From Novosphingobium sp. ERN07 (lineage in GTDB: Bacteria > Pseudomonadota > Alphaproteobacteria > Sphingomonadales > Sphingomonadaceae): 64,000 bases of DNA. The position numbers were made by a program, and so were the translations under genes. This document shows, piece after piece, positions 55,653 through 63,901 of this stretch. The notes below the pieces were generated by a model, which saw only the letters and a program-made list of their open reading frames with translations, made no database searches and had not been told where the DNA came from. Where the stretch lies: contig NZ_JABAID010000006.1 in NCBI RefSeq assembly GCF_012641335.1, forward strand, positions 62,001 to 126,000. The letters run 5' to 3'. How positions within the stretch are numbered: position 1 is the first letter of the stretch; each line of letters starts with the position of its first letter.

Positions 55653-56633
55653 ATGTCTGATAAAGCGCTTCTGCGCGAAATTCTTGATGCTCAATTGGAA
55701 ATGGTCTGCCGCTATCGCGAAGATGGAACGATTCTCTTCGTCAATCGCGCCTATGCGCGTACGCTGGACAAAGATCCTGAGGAACTGACTGGTCGTAACC
55801 TGTGGAAATTCGTTACAAACGAAGACCACGGCCATGTTTCGGACATGTTGAATCGGTTGACGCCCGAAGCGCCCGAACTCACCATCGAAAACCGTTTTGA
55901 AACGGCAGGCGGCACACGCTGGATACTCTGGCGCAACCATGCACTGGAATTCGATGATCAGGGCCGCTGGCTGGTGGCGCAGTCCACCGGGATCGACATT
56001 ACCGAACGCAAGCAGCTTGAAGAACAAATGCAACTGCTGGTGGGCGAACTCAACCACCGCGTGAAGAACACGTTGATGGTGGTTCAGGCTATGGCGCACC
56101 AGTCGTTCCGTGGCGCAGGCCTTGCCGCGCAACCCGTGGCCAAGTTCAATGACCGCCTTGCTGCCCTATCGGGCGCGCACGATGCGCTCAGCCGCACCAA
56201 TTGGACCGGTGCGGCGCTGGCTGAAATCGTCCGTCAGGGCCTGCTGATCTTCGCGCGTGACGATATGCGCCTGCATGTGGGTGGGCCAGACGTGCTGCTG
56301 CCCTCCAGCGCTACGGTGTCGTTGGTCATGGTGCTGCACGAACTGGCGACCAACGCGATGAAATATGGCGCACTTTCGGCTGTCGCCGGCAGCGTCTCGG
56401 TCACCTGGACGATGGACCATAATGGCCATGTGATCATCGATTGGCAGGAAAGCGGTGGTCCCGAAGTTAACAAGCCGACGCGGAAAGGGTTTGGATCAAG
56501 GCTTGTGTCCGATGCGGTTCCCCGGCAATTGGGCGGTTCGGTAAGCCTTGATTATGACCCGGCGGGGCTGCGGTGCCGGATCACCGTTCCGGGTGCGGTG
56601 TGCGCGGAAAATCTACGGGCGGGGGCGGAGTGA
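55653..56633 (+). CDS. PAS domain HWE-family histidine kinase
   Basis: The 326-residue soluble kinase has an N-terminal PAS domain (about residues 8-120, with CRYREDGTILFVNRAYARTL and GIDITERKQLEEQM) and an HWE/HisKA_2 transmitter. The phosphoacceptor is in LVGELNHRVKNTLMVVQAMA near residue 134, the N-box is VLHELATNAMKYGALS, and the WxE signature is in IDWQESGGPE. The stop overlaps the ATG of the receiver gene (TGATG). Kinases of this class feed the PhyR general stress response in sphingomonads. There is no membrane segment, so the signal is probably cytoplasmic. Confidence 0.92.
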   Translation: MSDKALLREILDAQLEMVCRYREDGTILFVNRAYARTLDKDPEELTGRNLWKFVTNEDHGHVSDMLNRLTPEAPELTIENRFETAGGTRWILWRNHALEFDDQGRWLVAQSTGIDITERKQLEEQMQLLVGELNHRVKNTLMVVQAMAHQSFRGAGLAAQPVAKFNDRLAALSGAHDALSRTNWTGAALAEIVRQGLLIFARDDMRLHVGGPDVLLPSSATVSLVMVLHELATNAMKYGALSAVAGSVSVTWTMDHNGHVIIDWQESGGPEVNKPTRKGFGSRLVSDAVPRQLGGSVSLDYDPAGLRCRITVPGAVCAENLRAGAE

Positions 56634-56983
56634 TGATCGAAGGCAAGCGCATCCTTGTGGTAGAGGATGAATTCATCGTCGCCGCGATGCTGTGCGATGT
56701 GCTGGAAGATGCCGGCGCTGTTCCGCTCGGCCCGGTCGGGCGGGTCAAGGAAGCGATGGAAGCTGTCTCCAGCGGCGGAATTGATGCTGTGGTGCTAGAC
56801 TGGAATCTTGCTGGTGAACCCAGCCTGCCAATAGCCGCCGCGCTCACAGAACACGGCATTCCTTTCGTCATCGCAACGGGATATGGTTCGGTAGAGGCGC
56901 CATTCAATGATCGCCCGATCCTCGGCAAACCCTATGTTTCTGGGCATTTGCTGGACAAGCTTGGCGCCTTTTTTGCTGCCTGA
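56633..56983 (+). CDS. single-domain response regulator, FAT GUY type
   Basis: The 116-residue protein is a lone receiver domain: acidic residues VVEDEF, the phosphorylated aspartate in AVVLDWNLAGE (near residue 54), threonine in IPFVIATGYGS and lysine in ILGKPY. PFVIATGYG matches the FAT GUY motif of receivers that work in the sphingomonad general stress response (SdrG of Sphingomonas melonis, as known from the literature). It has no output domain, so it probably acts as a phosphate relay or sink with the HWE kinase upstream, with which it overlaps by 1 bp. Confidence 0.9.
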   Translation: MIEGKRILVVEDEFIVAAMLCDVLEDAGAVPLGPVGRVKEAMEAVSSGGIDAVVLDWNLAGEPSLPIAAALTEHGIPFVIATGYGSVEAPFNDRPILGKPYVSGHLLDKLGAFFAA

Positions 56984-57039
56984 TCAGGTTGCGCCGCCGT
57001 CCCATTGTGTCGCGGAGCGACGGCGCAACAAAACCGAAC

Positions 57040-57345
57040 TCAGTCCTTCTTTGCCTCGGCAACCGATTCATTGTGCAGGCTGGCTTCGGCTTCGGCAGCT
57101 TCCTGCTTGGCACCGGCAGCAGCCTTGTCCGCCATTTCATCGGTTTTGGCAGCGGCGTCGTCCACAGCCTTGGCAGCCTTGTCGCCCAGTTCGTCGGTCG
57201 CGGCAGCAGCCTTGTCAGCGGCATTGGCCACGTCATTACCTGCCGATTCAGCGGTGGTTTCAGCGGCTTCCTGCGTCTTTTCCGAACAGGCCGACAGGGC
57301 GAGGGCACTGGCCGCAGCAGCGGCGATCAGGGTAAACTTGCGCAT
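57040..57345 (-). CDS. alanine-rich small lipoprotein
   Basis: The 101-residue protein has a lipoprotein signal (MRKFTLIAAAAASALALSAC, lipidated cysteine at residue 20). Its body consists of repeats of an Ala/Asp/Lys heptad-like pattern (ADKAAAATDELGDKAAKAVDDAA, split over residues 43-65), suggesting an extended coiled coil or LEA-like structure. It may be a periplasmic stress or envelope protein, but there is no named family. The start is preceded by AGGGGAG at 9 nt. It lies next to the stress-type two-component pair but on the opposite strand. Confidence 0.8.
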   Translation of the reverse strand: MRKFTLIAAAAASALALSACSEKTQEAAETTAESAGNDVANAADKAAAATDELGDKAAKAVDDAAAKTDEMADKAAAGAKQEAAEAEASLHNESVAEAKKD

Positions 57346-57434
57346 GTGGTGGATCACTCCCCTTCGATTGGTCACCCGCGTCACGGGTTGAGGGGGCAAC
57401 GCACGGCTTCGCATTAATATCCCATGACAAAAGC

Positions 57435-57474
57435 AAAAAAGGGCGCAGCGCCCGCAGACACTGCGCCCTTTTTT
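57435..57474. terminator. bidirectional intrinsic terminator
   Basis: A 14-bp perfect inverted repeat (57435-57448 and 57461-57474, 12-nt loop) with a GGGCGCAG core and flanking A/T hexamers serves the minus-strand PuuD-like gene, whose stop is 13 bp away. Confidence 0.92.
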
Positions 57475-57486
57475 AGCCTGAAGCTA

Positions 57487-58059
57487 TCAGCCGAGGTTCG
57501 CGCTCACCATTGCATAGAGCATCGGCAGCGACAGCAGCGTATTGGTGCGGCTGGCATAAAGCGCGCGCGGAGCCGCAGCAGCCTTTTCTTCAGCCGTTGC
57601 TTCCACGATGCCGAGGATCTTCTTCTGGGCGGGCCAGATGATGAACCACACGTTGAACGCCATGATCAGCGCCAGCCACATGCCAAGGCCGATCAGGTTG
57701 ACGTTGCCTTCACCGGTGAAGGTCATCGCCTGATGGGCATAGCCCGAAACCACCGCGATGCCGAGGCCGGTCAGCACGGTCAGCAGTGCGCCATAACGGA
57801 AGAAGAAGAACACCTTCGGCGCGATGTGCCCGGTGATTGCGCCTTTCTGTTCGGCGGGAATTTTCGGCATGGTCGGCACCTGTACGAAGTTCAGGTAATA
57901 GAGCAGGCCGATCCACACGATGCCAAAGAAGATGTGTAGCCAGCGCAGCACAGAGTTGGCATCAACCGGAGCGGATGCACCAAAGCTGATCATCACCGCG
58001 ATGGCCGCGACAAAGCCCACCACCAGCACGAGATGAAGATTGCCAAAGAACTTGGCCAT
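57487..58059 (-). CDS. PuuD-like membrane protein (urate oxidase N-terminal family)
   Basis: The 190-residue protein has about five membrane segments and matches the N-terminal domain of the PuuD urate hydroxylase family: NLHLVLVVGFVAAIAVMISFG, LRWLHIFFGIVWIGLLYYLNFVQVP and GMWLALIMAFNVWFIIWPAQKKIL. The cytochrome c domain of full-length PuuD is absent. Conserved histidines (LHIFFG, AHQAM, GHIAPKV) could bind heme. Urate oxidation is not shown; many short members are unassigned. Two CGGTTG/GCGCA repeats lie in its upstream region. Confidence 0.82.
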   Translation of the reverse strand: MAKFFGNLHLVLVVGFVAAIAVMISFGASAPVDANSVLRWLHIFFGIVWIGLLYYLNFVQVPTMPKIPAEQKGAITGHIAPKVFFFFRYGALLTVLTGLGIAVVSGYAHQAMTFTGEGNVNLIGLGMWLALIMAFNVWFIIWPAQKKILGIVEATAEEKAAAAPRALYASRTNTLLSLPMLYAMVSANLG

Positions 58060-58180
58060 GAGATTTCCCCCTATTTGAACCGCTTATATCACTGGGCGCA
58101 CAACCGTAACGCCCACGGTTGGGCGCATATTAAGCACGGTTGCGCAAATGTCACACGAAAATGGGACAGGCGAACCCGCA

Positions 58181-58840
58181 TCAATCGTGCGGCGGGTTCT
58201 TCTCGACCTCGGTCTGATCGTCCACCGCCAGTCCGTGTTTCAGCAACATCGGAATCTGCGCAAACGTGAACAGGAACGAAAGCGTCGTCACACCCCAGAG
58301 CTTGGCCTGCAACCAGATATCGAAATTGCCGTTTGCGGTATTGAAGAAGTAGCGCAAAACTTCGTTAAGCGCGGCAAGGAACAGGAAGAAAAATGCCCAG
58401 TTGCGCGACAGCTTGAGCCACCCTTCATCGCTCAGCCCATCGAATGCAGCCTCCAGCAGATAACGTAGCATCGGCTTGCCCTTGGCAAGACCTGCAAACA
58501 GCACGCCTGCAAACAGAAGATAGATTGCGGTCGGCTTCACCTGAATCCAGAACGGATCGCCCAGCAGCACGGTCAAGGTCCCGAAGCCGAGGATCAGCAC
58601 GGTCGAAAGCCACAGCATCGGGGAAATCTTGCCAAGCCGCAGCTTCGAAATGATCAGCGCGGCCACGGTCGCCACCATGAAGGCTGCCGTGCCCTTGGTC
58701 ACCGCTACCACTTCGGCTAGCCCGGCGTCGGCCCCGGTGGGCTTGAAGTAGCGATAGGCGAGGAAAAACACCAGCAGCGGGCCGTAGTCGACCAGCAGGT
58801 TGACCCACGATGATTTGGGCTTGGGCTTAGGCTCGCTCAC
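58181..58840 (-). CDS. yciB: inner membrane-spanning protein YciB (septation protein A family)
   Basis: The 219-residue protein has five to six membrane segments and the family signatures LVDYGPLLVFFLAYRYF, GTAAFMVATVAALIISKL, DPFWIQVKPTAIYLLFAGVLF and LSRNWAFFFLFLAALNEVLRY. Proteins of this family affect cell division and envelope shape. It is the last gene of the dapF-mtaB-ftsY unit and overlaps ftsY by 4 bp. Confidence 0.93.
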   Translation of the reverse strand: MSEPKPKPKSSWVNLLVDYGPLLVFFLAYRYFKPTGADAGLAEVVAVTKGTAAFMVATVAALIISKLRLGKISPMLWLSTVLILGFGTLTVLLGDPFWIQVKPTAIYLLFAGVLFAGLAKGKPMLRYLLEAAFDGLSDEGWLKLSRNWAFFFLFLAALNEVLRYFFNTANGNFDIWLQAKLWGVTTLSFLFTFAQIPMLLKHGLAVDDQTEVEKNPPHD

Positions 58841-59763
58841 CGGAACACTCCCGCGATGACCTTGGCGACCAGATCGGGATCGAAGGGGCGCAGATCGTCG
58901 ATCTTTTCGCCCACGCCAATGGCATGGATCGGCAGGCCATACTGTTCAGCAGCCGCCACCAGCACGCCGCCACGCGCTGTGCCGTCCAGCTTGGTCATGA
59001 TCAGGCCGGTCACACCCGCCACTTCCTTGAAAATCTCGATCTGCTGCAAGGCGTTCTGCCCGTTAGTGGCGTCCAGCACCAGCACCACGTCATGCGGCGC
59101 TTCGGGGTTCAGTCGGCCCAGCACGCGGCGCACTTTGGCCAGTTCGTCCATCAACTCGCGCTTGTTCTGCAACCGTCCGGCAGTGTCGACGATCAGCGTG
59201 TCGATCCCGGTGTCGGTCGCGGATTTCACCGCGTCGAACACGATAGCCGCAGGGTCGCCGCCTTCCGGCCCGGTCACGATGGGAACGCCCAGCCTGTCAG
59301 CCCAGACTTTTAACTGGCCGATGGCGGCGGCGCGGAAGGTATCGCCCGCTGCCAGCATCACGCCGTAGTCCTGCTCCTGAAACAGGTGCGCCAGCTTGGC
59401 GATGGTTGTCGTCTTGCCCGATCCGTTGACGCCGATCACAAGGATCACCTGCGGGCGCGGGAAAGCCACGATTTCCAACGGTTTGGCCACGGGGCGCAGG
59501 ATCGCGGCTATTTCCTCGGCCACCGCTTCCTTCAGGCCCTGCTCGTCCACGCCGTTCTCGAACCGCGCGCCTTTCAGCTTCTCGCGGATGCGTGCGGCAG
59601 CGCGCGGGCCAAGGTCTGAGAGGATCAGCGCGTCTTCGATATCATCAAGCTGCGCTTCGGTCAGCCGCGATGCGCCGACGATGCCGCCGAGATTCTCGGC
59701 AAGCCGTTCAGAAGTCTTGCGAAAACCTCCCAGCAGGCGGTCGGACCAGCTTTCGCCACTCAT
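58837..59763 (-). CDS. ftsY: signal recognition particle receptor FtsY
   Basis: The 308-residue SRP GTPase has a short N-terminal region without the long acidic A domain of E. coli FtsY, then the helical N domain (residues 20-95) and the G domain: ILVIGVNGSGKTTTIAKLAH (G1), GDTFRAAA (G2 region), LIVDTAGRLQNK (G3) and TKLDGTARGG (G4). It docks ribosome-Ffh complexes to the Sec translocon. It overlaps mtaB and yciB by 4 bp each. SRP RNA and ffh are also in this window. Confidence 0.95.
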   Translation of the reverse strand: MSGESWSDRLLGGFRKTSERLAENLGGIVGASRLTEAQLDDIEDALILSDLGPRAAARIREKLKGARFENGVDEQGLKEAVAEEIAAILRPVAKPLEIVAFPRPQVILVIGVNGSGKTTTIAKLAHLFQEQDYGVMLAAGDTFRAAAIGQLKVWADRLGVPIVTGPEGGDPAAIVFDAVKSATDTGIDTLIVDTAGRLQNKRELMDELAKVRRVLGRLNPEAPHDVVLVLDATNGQNALQQIEIFKEVAGVTGLIMTKLDGTARGGVLVAAAEQYGLPIHAIGVGEKIDDLRPFDPDLVAKVIAGVFR

Positions 59764-61043
59764 TCCAGTATTCCTTCGACAATCTTGGTCGGCGTCAGGC
59801 TAACAAGGCTGCCCGGTGCCAAGTCCGGCGGTACACGGTAGCTCGCAAAGTGCGGCGCATGGCCGGTTCCGTCGCGCTCCGCAAGGATTTCTGCGGGTTT
59901 TCCGATCAGCGAGGCCAACCAGCGGGCGCGTTCGGCTGCCACGGCGGCGCGAACTTCGGCGGCGCGTTCGCGCACCCGCACCGGATCGACTTGCGGCATC
60001 CGCGCTGCTGGGGTGCCGGGGCGGGGGGAGTAGGGGAAAATGTGGCCGTGAACGATGCCGCATTCCCGCACGATGGAGACATTTTCCTGATGCATTTCAG
60101 CGGTTTCGGTGGGGAAACCAGCGATCAGGTCTGCGCCGATGGCGATATCGGGGCGCAGGGCTTTCATGCGCTGCACAAGATCGATGGCCTGCGCGCGGGA
60201 ATGCCGCCTTTTCATGCGCTTGAGCACCATATCGCTGCCCGATTGCAACGAAAGGTGGATGTGCGGCATCACGCGCCTTTCGCCGGTGATCAGATCGAAC
60301 AGCAGCGGATCGATTTCCACGCCATCGAGCGACGAGAGGCGGAGGCGGGGCAGGGCGGGGAACTTTTCGAGGATCGCTGCGACAAGATCGCCCAGCTTTG
60401 GATCGCCCGGAAGGTCTGCGCCCCATGACGTCACATCAACGCCAGTCAGAACGACCTCATTGACACCTGGACGCGCGCTAGGTGCATCTAGGTGCATCTT
60501 GGTGCTGTTCAGGATTATCGCGTTTTCGACCGCAGAAAGCACATCAACTATCGGCAAGGAAACGCTTTTTCCGCGCCCTTGCGGGATGATGCAGAACGTG
60601 CAGGCATGATCGCACCCGTTCTGCACGGGAACGAAAGCGCGCGTGTGCAATCCAACACGCCGACGCTCCGCAGCACCCTGATCGCTCCCCCGCGAAGGCG
60701 GGGGCGTCAGGTCGTTTGTAACAACACCGAGGCCCCCGCCTTCGCGGGGGAGCCAGCTTTGTTCAAGAAGCTTTACCGTATTGGAAACCACCGCATCGAC
60801 TTCCGGCATCGCGGCAAAGGCATCGGCCTCAATCGTCGCGGCGCAACCCGTTACCACCAGACGCGCATCGGGATGATCGCGCCGCAGCTTGCGCACGGCA
60901 CGGCGCGATTGGCGCACGGCTTCGGCGGTCACCGCGCAGGAATTGACCACCACGGTGGGCGGGGCATCGGCCAGAAACCCCCGGATTGCTTCGCTTTCGG
61001 CGATATTCAGGCGGCAGCCGAGCGAGACGACTTCAGCAGTCAT
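59760..61043 (-). CDS. mtaB: tRNA methylthiotransferase MtaB (radical SAM), with repeat-encoded insert
   Basis: The 427-residue enzyme adds the methylthio group to t6A37 of tRNA. The N-terminal UPF0004 domain (VSLGCRLNIAESEAI, VVVNSCAVTAEA and LVVTGCAATIEADAF) supplies three cluster cysteines; the radical SAM cluster is in QNGCDHACTFCIIPQGRGKS (CX3CX2C). Between them a roughly 25-residue stretch, WLPREGGGLGVVTNDLTPPP and SRGSDQ, is encoded by a palindromic repeat. A second unusual insert of about 15 residues (ENAIILNSTKMHLDAPSARP) precedes GVNEVVLTGVDVTSWG. The frame stays open, so the protein may well be functional. Start 61043 overlaps dapF. Confidence 0.93.
   Translation of the reverse strand: MTAEVVSLGCRLNIAESEAIRGFLADAPPTVVVNSCAVTAEAVRQSRRAVRKLRRDHPDARLVVTGCAATIEADAFAAMPEVDAVVSNTVKLLEQSWLPREGGGLGVVTNDLTPPPSRGSDQGAAERRRVGLHTRAFVPVQNGCDHACTFCIIPQGRGKSVSLPIVDVLSAVENAIILNSTKMHLDAPSARPGVNEVVLTGVDVTSWGADLPGDPKLGDLVAAILEKFPALPRLRLSSLDGVEIDPLLFDLITGERRVMPHIHLSLQSGSDMVLKRMKRRHSRAQAIDLVQRMKALRPDIAIGADLIAGFPTETAEMHQENVSIVRECGIVHGHIFPYSPRPGTPAARMPQVDPVRVRERAAEVRAAVAAERARWLASLIGKPAEILAERDGTGHAPHFASYRVPPDLAPGSLVSLTPTKIVEGILE
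60684..60753. repeat. paired palindromic repeat element inside mtaB
   Basis: Arms 60684-60705 and 60732-60753 form a perfect 22-bp inverted repeat with a 26-bp spacer. Each arm contains CCCCCGCGAAGGCGGGGG, itself an internal hairpin. The element is read in frame in mtaB on the minus strand. Confidence 0.9.
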
Positions 61044-61849
61044 GCCGGGAAATCGGCATCCTCGAACGCGCCTTCGAAGCTCAACGTCGCAGGGCCGGTC
61101 ATATCGATGCTGCCATTTTCTGGCCAGGTTATCGTCAACGGCCCGCCGGGCAAATCCACGCGCACGGTGCGCCCGGTCAGCTTGCGGCGGATCGCGGCGA
61201 CGGCGGTGGCGCAGGCGCCGGTGCCGCAGGCCTGCGTCAGGCCCGCGCCGCGTTCCCACACGCGCAGCTTGAGATGGTCAGGGCCGACCAGACTGGCGAC
61301 GTTGACGTTGATCTTATTGGGAAAAAGCGGATCGCATTCGATCACTGGGCCAAGCCGGGAAAGATCAACCGCATCGGTATCAGGCACGAAGAAGATGGTG
61401 TGCGGATTGCCGACATTGACGCCTACCGGGTTTTCCAGATCCTCCCAGCCAACCGGCATTTCCAGCGTATCCATCGCATAGGCCAGCGGGATTTCATCCC
61501 AGCCAAAGCGGGGCGCGCCCATATCGACCGAGATGCCGCTATCGCGCGCTTCCGAGCGGATCAATCCACCAAGCGTTTCAATGCTTTGCGTGCCGCCGAG
61601 CAGCAGGCCAACGGCGCGGCTGGCGTTGCCGCAAGCCTCAACCTCGCTGCCGTCATTGTTGAAGATGCGCATCTTCACATCGGCAAGGCCCGACGGTTCG
61701 AGCACGATCAACTGATCGCAGCCCACACCGGTGCGCCGATCCGCCAGCGCGGCGGCGCGGCGGGCGGACATTGGAACCGGCACTTCGCGGGCGTCGATCA
61801 CCACGAAATCGTTGCCGAGGCCGTGCATTTTGCGAAAGGGAATGCGCAT
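61040..61849 (-). CDS. dapF: diaminopimelate epimerase
   Basis: The 269-residue enzyme converts LL- to meso-diaminopimelate for lysine and peptidoglycan. The two active-site cysteines are in FNNDGSEVEACGNASRAV and LTQACGTGACATAVAAI; the N-terminus KMHGLGNDFVVIDAR is diagnostic. It is the first gene of the four-gene unit with mtaB, ftsY and yciB. Confidence 0.97.
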   Translation of the reverse strand: MRIPFRKMHGLGNDFVVIDAREVPVPMSARRAAALADRRTGVGCDQLIVLEPSGLADVKMRIFNNDGSEVEACGNASRAVGLLLGGTQSIETLGGLIRSEARDSGISVDMGAPRFGWDEIPLAYAMDTLEMPVGWEDLENPVGVNVGNPHTIFFVPDTDAVDLSRLGPVIECDPLFPNKINVNVASLVGPDHLKLRVWERGAGLTQACGTGACATAVAAIRRKLTGRTVRVDLPGGPLTITWPENGSIDMTGPATLSFEGAFEDADFPA

Positions 61850-61899
61850 GAGGCGCGACTTAGGGGGTGCTGCGCCTCAAGGCAACATTTGGTCTGACA

Positions 61900-63576
61900 T
61901 CAGGCCGAAGCGGCGCGCGGCGGTTGCGGCTGATCGAGAGAGGCTGGCGCTTCCTGCGTCGGCGCGGCGGGCAGCAGGTTGTGTTCGGCCAGAATGGCAC
62001 GCACGCTGTCTGCATCCGAGGGCTGGCCATAAAGAAAGCCTTGCCCCTTGAACGATCCATACTTTCGCAGTTCATCAAGAACTTGCGTGTTTTCGATGCC
62101 CTCGGCCGTGATCGGCAGGTTGAGCCCTTTGCCGAGCGAGGAGATCGCTTCGATGATCGTGTCGCTATCCTTGTTCTTGCCAAGATTCGATACGAAGAAG
62201 CGGTCGATCTTGATCTGGTCAAAGGGCAGGGTGCGAAGCTGCGCCAGCGAGGAATAGCCTGTGCCGAAATCGTCAAGGCTGATGCGGATGCCCTGATTCT
62301 TGAGGCTGGTGATCAGTGTGCGCACCACGCCGATGTTTTCGTGCAGGCAGGTCTCGGTGATCTCGATATCCAGCCGGTGCGGTGGAAAGTTGGCTTCTAC
62401 TAGGAGCTTGAGCAACTTTTGTGCAAACCACGGGTCACGCAACTGTAGGGGCGAGATGTTGACCGAGAGTGTCAGGCGTGGATCCCATTCGCGGGCGTCC
62501 TGCAATGCTTGACGGATCAGACTTTCCGACAGTTCTGAAATCAGGCCAATTTCTTCGGCAATCGGAATGAAGATTTCGGGCGAAAGCAGGCCGTGCTTCG
62601 GGCATTTCCAGCGGGCGAGCATTTCGAAACCGGTGAGTTCGCCGGTATCGAGATCGACCTGCTTTTCGTAGAAGGGCACGAATTCGCCCTTCGGAATACC
62701 ATCACGGATGCCGCGTTCCAGTTCGCTGCGGAAACGCAACTCGCTTTCCATGCTCTGTTCGAACCAGCAATAGCGGTTGCGACCGGATTTCTTGGCCTGA
62801 TACATTGCAAGATCGGCCCGGTGCATGAGCTTGGCTGCGATATCTTCCGAAGCGCCATTGGCTTTTTCGGCGGATGTAGCGAGGCCAAACGATGCCGTGA
62901 CATCAAGGACCACGCCTTCGAGTTCGATCGGCCGCGCAATGGCGGCGCTGATCCGGGCCATGAGCCGATCAATGGCATCGACGTGATCGGGATCGTAGAT
63001 AGCCGCAAAGGCGAATTCATCGCCTCCAAGCCGGGCCATGACCGAACGGTCGGGAAGAATTTCACCAATGCGGTGTGCGGTCTGCAACAGCACGGCATCC
63101 CCAGCCTGATGGCCATGCGCGTCGTTCGAGCGTTTGAAGTTATCGAGATCCATCATCATGACGACGACTTCGTGCCCTGTAGTCCGCGCAGTGGCGATCA
63201 TCTCTTCGAGAGCGGGGCCGATGCTGCGGCGGTTGAGGCAACCGGTGAGCGGATCGGTGTGAGCAAGGCGGTGCGCCGTTTCTTCCGCTTGGCGGCGCTG
63301 ACCGACTTCTTTGGTGAGATCGACGTAACGACGCCAGCCAAACAGCAGCAGCGCGATGTTGAGGATGAGCGCAACGCTGAGCATCGGTTCGCGCGGGGGC
63401 GTGCCATTAATGACTGAGCGGAGGAAGTCGGTGAGGACCGTAGAGCCATTGGCAACGAACAGCAGCACTGCCGCCACGATAATGCCAAGACCTACGATAT
63501 CATGTACGGGCTTGTCCGCCGCTTCGGCTCCAAGTTCCGTTTCAATTGGCTCAATTGCCATTGGCGTCGATGCCAT
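61900..63576 (-). CDS. GGDEF-EAL cyclic-di-GMP signalling protein
   Basis: The 558-residue protein has two N-terminal membrane segments (about 28-46 and 65-83), a GGDEF domain (DPLTGCLNRRS, then ARLGGDEFAFAAI with the full motif near residue 195) and an EAL domain (GFEMLARWKCP in place of the EAL signature, NISPLQLRDPWF, DIEITET, LDDFGTGYSSLAQL, IKIDRFFV and TAEGIEN). The second letter change (EML) is common in active enzymes, and the metal-binding residues are present, so both synthesis and degradation of c-di-GMP are possible. No sensory domain is visible. It is monocistronic. Confidence 0.95.
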   Translation of the reverse strand: MASTPMAIEPIETELGAEAADKPVHDIVGLGIIVAAVLLFVANGSTVLTDFLRSVINGTPPREPMLSVALILNIALLLFGWRRYVDLTKEVGQRRQAEETAHRLAHTDPLTGCLNRRSIGPALEEMIATARTTGHEVVVMMMDLDNFKRSNDAHGHQAGDAVLLQTAHRIGEILPDRSVMARLGGDEFAFAAIYDPDHVDAIDRLMARISAAIARPIELEGVVLDVTASFGLATSAEKANGASEDIAAKLMHRADLAMYQAKKSGRNRYCWFEQSMESELRFRSELERGIRDGIPKGEFVPFYEKQVDLDTGELTGFEMLARWKCPKHGLLSPEIFIPIAEEIGLISELSESLIRQALQDAREWDPRLTLSVNISPLQLRDPWFAQKLLKLLVEANFPPHRLDIEITETCLHENIGVVRTLITSLKNQGIRISLDDFGTGYSSLAQLRTLPFDQIKIDRFFVSNLGKNKDSDTIIEAISSLGKGLNLPITAEGIENTQVLDELRKYGSFKGQGFLYGQPSDADSVRAILAEHNLLPAAPTQEAPASLDQPQPPRAASA

Positions 63577-63901
63577 AACCCCTGCTTCCGTCCTGCCTTC
63601 CCGATCTACGGGAACCCCTTTTAAACGGCGCTAACCGTCCTACTGACACCTAGGTGAACGTCCTGAAGTTTTGGTTAAGATTACCTTTGCACCGGGCCGG
63701 CACGATGGCCCACGCAGCAAATGCTTGTGTTTGAATGCGACCGGGGCTATGGGCGGCGCAGCGAGAGGCATGGCCTTTTGCGTTCTTACAACGGCCCCTG
63801 TTCAGGATGCCACACGCTGGTCGGCGAGGTTTCGCCCACCGGCGTTTTTCGCGTTACGCGAAAATGGCATTCTTTCAAGGGCATGGCGATGGGAATTGGG
63901 C
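63577..63901. other. intergenic region upstream of ffh and the GGDEF-EAL gene
   Basis: This 325-bp divergent region holds no supported gene. A perfect 8-bp-arm palindrome TTTTCGCGTTACGCGAAAA lies at 63846-63864, 38 bp before ffh, and could be an operator or a weak terminator. Short ORFs here (63721-63912 plus, 63786-63992 minus) have no recognisable features. Confidence 0.5.

Noticed and set aside
43885-60753. The three palindromic elements as a CRISPR array or insertion sequence
   Set aside because: They are far apart, each is a pair of inverted hairpins, and there are no regular spacers, cas genes or transposase in the window.
63675-63689. TTAAGATTACCTTTG as a CtrA site upstream of the GGDEF-EAL gene
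   Set aside because: Only one TTAA half-site is present; the second half is TTTG.
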